DNA of 50,315 nucleotides from JBOGGX01 sp050744245 (GTDB taxonomy: Bacteria; Actinomycetota; Acidimicrobiia; Acidimicrobiales; JBOGGX01). The notes under the pieces were generated by a model. It made no database searches. It saw nothing but the letters and a program-made list of their open reading frames with translations, and was not told where the DNA came from. A program made the translations under genes and the position numbers. Location of the stretch: positions 1 to 50,315 of the forward strand of contig JBOGGX010000217.1 of the NCBI GenBank assembly GCA_050744245.1. The letters run 5' to 3'. Each line of letters begins with the position of its first letter. The stretch's first letter is position 1. Positions 46,101-50,315 of the stretch are shown here, piece by piece.

Positions 46101-48348
46101 GCGAGCGGTAGTCGATGCGGAGCAGTCCGGCCTGTTCAAGGTTCGGCGCGGTGACCCTCCAACCTCGACGGAGGTCGGTGTAGAGGCGGTACGCGAGGAC
46201 CTCCCGCAAGGCGCGGTCTGTGTCCTCGCGCGCGGCAAACCGCACGTCCGGGTCCATGGCGTACTCGCCGATGTCCAGGCCAAGAGCGTCATAGACGGCC
46301 GGCGCCAAGGCCTCGTGGGTGAGCCCGCCGGACGCGGCATCGACAGCGTTGTAGAGCGCGGTCCGGAGCAGGCTGACCTGAATGAAGTCGTTGAAGTGAC
46401 CGGCTTGGAGGGACGCATCCTGCCGGTTGTCGGAGAAGGTCAGCAGCTTCTGAGCGATGCCCGCCTCGGCGCCGAAGGTGCGCAGGTAGCGGAGGATTGA
46501 CAGCGACAGCATGGTGGTCGCCGTCGACCGGCCCTCGAGGCCGAGCGTGGTGAGCTTCGAGATGTCGCTGCGGGTGGTGAAGCTGTACGCGACGCCGCAA
46601 TGCAGGCAGAAGCGAAACGGCGTTGGGACAAGATGCCCAGCGAGGGTTCCCGGCTCGCCCGGGCTGCCCAGCGTTCCGTCGGGATGAACGCCGACAGGGC
46701 GCGGAACCCAGTCTTGCCGGTCGCGCCGAACCCGTCGCAAGCCGTTGCGGTCCTCCTCGATCCAGTCATCGGGCAGCCGTTCGAGATAGTCGTCAGACGG
46801 GAACGGGTTGTCGGCCGACAGATGTAGGAACGCGGCTTCCCCCTGTTCGGGGTCCTGCTCGCCGAGAGCGCGAGGGAGGAGGGTCGCCGCTCCATGCTCC
46901 AAGTTGTCGTCGGCGGCGACGCGGGCGACGGAGTAGTAGTCCTGCCCGCACTCGCGACAGAACACGAGGGGGAGCAGGATGCGCGTGCTCGCCGGGTCGG
47001 TCGGATCGAGCCGTTGGGCCTGCATCGTGACGTGACGAGCCCCAGAATGACCGAGCGCCGCGTACACGGTGTCGCCGCGGGTGACGAACTGGTGCAGCCG
47101 AAATGCGAAGACAGGGCGGCGGGTGTCTGGGTCTTGGATCGTGCACCCAGCCAGCAGTCCCGCGCGTATGGCGGCGGCGGCCGCGTCATTGTCGACGCCG
47201 CAGAGCCGAGCGAGCTGAGCGGCTGCTCCGTTGTCTCCGGTGATGGTCAGCGGCCGGGCACGCACGAGCCGCCCGTTCTCGCCGGCTCGCAGCCCGAAGG
47301 TCGTCTCGATCCATGAGGCCAACGGATCGGCATTCAGCGCGTCGAAGTCAAACGGTGGGTCGGGGTTCAGGACACGATCGCGAAGCAGATCGGTAACACT
47401 TGGGTTGGTGAAGTCGTGGTCCGAGATCGCACGGCGCAATGTCTCGCCGATCACGCGCTCAGGGTTCACGGTGTCGCCGAAGAGCCGGGTTGCGACCGCG
47501 GCGACTTCGATGCGCTGGTCGTCGAACGTACCCCCGGAGGCCAGTGTGGCGGAGGTGCCGATGCACTGGAGATCGCTTGCGTTGCACGCGTCTCGGATGC
47601 GGCGCACCAGTAGTGCCACGTCAGCACCTTGGCGACCCCGGTACGTGTGGAGCTCGTCCAGCACGAGGAACCGGAGGCCGTTCGCCGCTCGGACAAGGCC
47701 CCGCTCATGCACGCGAGTGAGGATGAGCTCGGCCATCACGTAGTTGGTGAGGAGGACGTCGGGAGGGTCAGCGATGATCTCTCGTCGTTCCTCCTCGCGC
47801 TCCTGGCCGGTGTAGCGCCTGAACGTGATCGGGCAGCGACCGTCGGGATAGCCGAGTGACAGGAACTTCCGCAGCTCGTTCGCTTGACTGTTCGCCAAGG
47901 CGTTCATTGGGTAGACGACCAGCGCTTTGATGCCGTTGCCGGGACCATCGCGGAGGATCCGGTCGACGATCGGGAGGATGTACGCCAGGCTCTTGCCGGA
48001 CCCGGTGCCCGTCGTTAGCACATAGTTGTCCCGCGAGGCGGCTGCCTGCATTGCGTCGGCTTGGTGGCGATGCAGGCGCAGTGGGCTGCCGTTCGGGTCC
48101 GCTTCGGACTTGATCCGGAACACCCGCCGGCACTCGTCGTGCAGCAACCCGTCGGCGACGAGGTCGTCGACGCGTCCGCCTGGCTCGAAGTTGGGGTTCA
48201 GCGAGATCCACGGTTCGGGCCACAACACACCCCGGCTCAGCTCGGCCTGGACGAACGCGTCGAGTTCAGCGTCGCGAATCTTGAGGAAGCCTCGGATGAA
48301 CTGCCCGTAGTCGGCAACCAACTCCTGGCGAAGATCAAAGATGTTCAT
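43132..48348 (-). CDS. YprA-like DUF1998 helicase fused to a Vsr/DUF559-type nuclease domain
   Basis: This 1738-residue protein starts at 48348 (MNIFDLRQEL). The N-terminal helicase has LTTGTGSGKSLAYI (Lys119), VLDELHTYRGRQGAD (DExH) and SPTMELGIDIADLNVVGMRNVPPTPSNYAQRSGRAGRSG, in parts. The middle has zinc-ribbon pairs CRECG, CLHCG and CQVCG...CRFC. DUF1998 follows, with EASEGGAGVLRRL and CYDCLLSYTNQPDHRLVD. The last ~70 residues (TKPDFVYWEECVAVYVDGPHHRF, Asp1674 and Asp1687) look like a PD-(D/E)xK/Vsr-type endonuclease. It appears to replace separate DrmA, DrmB and DrmC. It is the first gene of the coupled operon. Confidence 0.82.
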
Positions 48349-48460
48349 GCCGCCCCCGACTTGTTCGTCGCTGGCACGCCTTCCCCCGATCTCTTCCCAC
48401 GACGGTCCTCCAGGCTGGTCAGCCCCTTGTGGATAGCCGCGTGAAGGGTAGGCGCTCCGC

Positions 48461-49040
48461 CTAGATGTCGCTGGGGCCGGCCGCGATGACGCTCGCGATC
48501 TGCTCCTCGGCAACTGGGCGGTAGTCCCACGCGTCGACACCAACGTTGATCATGCGCCCGCGTTGGAGCCACCGCTCGTGCACGTGGCCGTGCAGGAGCC
48601 ATCGCCCTCGGTCCTCGGGCGGGCTGTCCACGAAGCGGTCACGGTAGTGGCTGTCGCCGCGGTACGGGAAGTGGCAGGCGAGCGGTCGGTGCTCACCGAG
48701 GTCGATCGTGAGATGGCCGTGGACGATCTCGTCGAACCCAGCCTCGAGGTACTGCGCCTCCCATCCTTCGGCGCGCCGACCGTGGCCCGGCCAGCAGCGG
48801 TCATGGTTTCCCGTCAGAAGAAACTTTCGGCCGGCGAGCTCCCCCTACAAGCGGGAGGCTCTCCGCGATTTTGCCGAGCGCGAAGTCGCCGAGCATCCAC
48901 ACCTCGTCGTCATCGACGACTTCGTTCCAGTTGTCGATCAGAGCGCGGTTCATCTCGTCGACGCTGTCGAACGGCCGACGGGAGTAGTCGATGATGTTGG
49001 CGTGGCCGAGATGCAGGTCGGCGGTGAACCACCGGGTCAT
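48461..49040 (-). pseudogene. Calcineurin-like metallophosphoesterase, frameshifted second copy
   Basis: The ATG at 49040 starts MTRWFTADLHLGHANIIDYS, clearly related to the intact copy at 26026-26637. It keeps WMLGDFALG, then shifts frame at a run of five C (48841-48845) where four would keep the frame. In the shifted frame it continues GNHDRCWPGHGRRAEGW, ACHFPYRGDSHYRDRF and LLHGHVHERWLQRGRMINVGVDAW to a stop at 48461. All metal-ligand motifs survive across the shift, so it is either freshly broken or a homopolymer sequencing error. It lies 112 bases before the helicase gene on the same strand. Confidence 0.8.
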
Positions 49041-49085
49041 GGCAACCAGAATGGCCAGCCGCGACCGCTGCGGGACTCGCGTTTC

Positions 49086-49106
49086 GTGCCACAGCTGTGC
49101 CACAAC
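49086..49106 (+). repeat. Paired GTGCCACA motif near attR
   Basis: GTGCCACA-GCT-GTGCCACAAC, same orientation and spacing as the pair at 31571-31591. It lies 105 bases inside the right 38-bp repeat. It is a candidate integrase arm site. Confidence 0.55.
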
Positions 49107-49210
49107 GGGCGGTGAATGGGGGTCACGAGCGGTATCGGGCGGTCAGACCGCACCAGCCCTGACCTGCGGAAACGTCACCGACCAGGATCGACGCAACCCG
49201 CCCGGTCGAG

Positions 49211-49248
49211 TTAGGAAACCGACGCTCTATCCCCTGAGCTACGGGGGC
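49211..49248. repeat. attR: 38-bp copy of the tRNA-Arg 5' half
   Basis: Identical to 31467-31504 but not followed by the rest of a tRNA, so it is the remnant junction left by integration. Sequence to its right (from 49249) is the chromosome that lay upstream of tRNA-Arg before insertion. Confidence 0.9.
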
Positions 49249-49368
49249 GACGAACCTGCGATGGTAGCGGCGGCGGCGCTTCGCTTTTCCGTGCGCGACC
49301 GCTCACCTACAGTTGTGCCGACGGGGTGCGGGCGGTTCGGAGTCCTCGCGTTCGACTGAGGAGCCACC

Positions 49369-49880
49369 ATGTCAACCGCCACGGCCGCGCCCGCGGCCAC
49401 GACCAGACCACCGGACCACAACGGCAGGGTTCGCCTGCTCGGCATCCTCGTGATCGTCGCCGGGGCGATCAGATGGTTGCCGGGGTCGCGACCTGGGTGG
49501 TGGTCGCCGGTCAGGTGGCCGACGAGAACATCACGGTGTCGGACGACGCCGACAACTTCGCCGGGCAGCAGGTGAACGGACCGTTCACCGCGTACGCCCA
49601 GGCCAACGTGATCCAGAAGCATGCCCTCGAGGCCACCGGCGGGCTGACCTTTGCCGAGCTGCCGCAGGACGCCGAGGTGCGCCAGACGGCGATGCCCGCG
49701 TCGTTCCTCCGGGCCTCGCTGTTCACCTCTGTCGTGTCGTTCGGCGTGGCCACGATGGCGTTCGGGTTGGGCGCGGTGGTCATCCTCATCGGCTGGGCGC
49801 TGATCAGCCTGGCCAAGACGCCGGCCGCGCTGCCGGTGGTGGCCGAACCGGCGTCGCCGTCCGGCGAACCCTCAGAATGA
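49369..49880 (+). pseudogene. LigA-like two-helix membrane protein, frameshifted
   Basis: The ATG at 49369 gives a first membrane helix (GRVRLLGILVIVAGAI). Near 49470 the frame changes, and the continuation is MVAGVATWVVVAGQVADENITVSDDADNFAGQQVNGPFTAYAQANVI, in parts, then a second helix SFGVATMAFGLGAVVILIGWALISL and a stop at 49880. The two pieces together match a family in actinobacteria often labelled 'aromatic ring-opening dioxygenase LigA', a name with no biochemical basis here. The shift may be a sequencing error. It lies just outside attR. Confidence 0.72.
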
Positions 49881-50027
49881 CAGAACTCTTACCGACACCC
49901 TGGCATCGGGTGACAGAGACCTGCCATAGTGTTGCGATTCCATGACGACCTCTCGGTCGAGGCGCGTCCCGTGACGACGAGACACCGAACGACACCGCTG
50001 AAGGGTTGAGGGGAGAAACGGGAGAGC

Positions 50028-50315
50028 GTGCGACAGCTGCTTGGATGGCGACGTGTTCTGGGCGCGGCCCTCGCCTGGGCCGTGGCCGTCACCATCGCCG
50101 CGGGCGCATCGGGTGCGCCCGCCGACGACCCCCGGGCCGAACGCGACCGTGTCCGTCGGCAGGCGGCCGAGGTGGCGGCCCAGGTCAACGCCCTCCAGGG
50201 AAGCCAGGCCGACGTGGGCGCAGCCCTGGCCACCCTGGCCGCCAACGTGGCCGCCGAGGAAGCCCGGCTGATCGATGCCCAGCGGGCGGCCCAGGAGGCG
50301 GCCGCGGCGGCCGCC
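50028..50315 (+). CDS. Secreted coiled-coil protein, N-terminal part (possible NlpC/P60-type cell-wall hydrolase)
   Basis: The GTG at 50028 opens a 96-codon frame that runs off the window. Residues 1-~35 form a signal peptide: RRVLGAALAWAVAVTIAAGASGAPA, with cleavage likely after the Ala-rich end. The rest (RAERDRVRRQAAEVAAQVNALQGSQADV, in parts) is a long heptad-patterned coiled coil. This arrangement is typical of actinobacterial RipC/CwlO-like peptidoglycan endopeptidases and of FtsX-activated factors, but the catalytic domain is beyond the edge. Confidence 0.6.
   Translation, partial: MRQLLGWRRVLGAALAWAVAVTIAAGASGAPADDPRAERDRVRRQAAEVAAQVNALQGSQADVGAALATLAANVAAEEARLIDAQRAAQEAAAAAA

Noticed and set aside
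49241..49256. Similarity between sequence after attR (gaacctgcga) and the tRNA T-arm
   Set aside because: Only about ten bases match and the spacing does not reconstruct a tRNA; treated as chance.

Overview
The window is about 50 kb of very GC-rich DNA (about two thirds or more G+C by eye) with NNS-type codon use, frequent GTG starts and actinobacterial gene families: a SigB/SigF-type partner-switching set, an F420-type PPOX protein, drrAB-like exporters, an ECF sigma/CHAT/subtilase cluster and a LigA-like membrane protein. It is most likely chromosomal DNA from an actinobacterium. A deep lineage such as Acidimicrobiia fits, but the sequence alone does not prove it. Several genes carry single-base frameshifts, so some 'pseudogenes' could be sequencing errors in a draft or metagenomic assembly.

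Left arm (1-26 kb), mostly ordinary chromosome. A truncated helical-repeat protein is followed by a glycolate oxidase operon (glcD-glcE-glcF, minus strand) with a perfect 16-bp hairpin between glcE and glcF. Next come a remnant of a LuxR-type ATPase regulator, a 1-Cys peroxiredoxin, and a compact minus-strand run of an ABC-2 exporter, a CDF cation transporter and a PuuD-like amidotransferase. An anti-sigma kinase gene overlaps a SigB/SigF-like sigma gene, with an STAS antagonist gene convergent to it. HMG-CoA lyase is divergent from a DJ-1-like protein with Ser in place of the nucleophile Cys, and OsmC follows. From 13.0 to 19.3 kb lies a repeated module of divergent subtilase and effector or regulator genes: a decayed subtilase copy opposite an ECF sigma gene and its partner, then an intact subtilase opposite a 910-residue TPR-CHAT protease. 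Both divergent junctions carry the same 16-bp sequence. After a PPOX protein and a small unknown operon come two efflux systems facing each other across a promoter region. One has a textbook SoxR/MerR-type operator in a 19-bp spacer. An Asp-nucleophile alpha/beta hydrolase and a GNAT acetyltransferase close this arm.

Accessory region (26-49.2 kb). Left of a tRNA-Arg(CCU) gene are a metallophosphoesterase, an unknown conserved gene, a HEPN-like remnant, a Fic AMPylase with its own apparent operator, a truncated pRiA4b ORF-3-like gene and one tyrosine integrase. Right of the tRNA is a clear integrative element of about 17.8 kb. It is bounded by a 38-bp direct repeat of the tRNA 5' half (31467-31504 and 49211-49248), and paired GTGCCACA motifs lie just inside each end. 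It carries its own integrase and excisionase, a Kiwa-like pair (kwaA-kwaB), a pRiA4b ORF-3 gene, a ribbon-helix-helix-like gene coupled to an unknown protein, and a translationally coupled DISARM-like operon. That operon encodes a 1738-residue YprA/DUF1998 helicase with a C-terminal nuclease-like domain, a DrmD-like SNF2 helicase and a DrmMI-like adenine methyltransferase. A second, frameshifted metallophosphoesterase lies upstream. The element therefore looks like a mobile defence island with two unrelated antiphage systems.

Right edge (49.2-50.3 kb). The chromosome resumes with a frameshifted LigA-like membrane protein and the N-terminus of a secreted coiled-coil protein cut by the window end.
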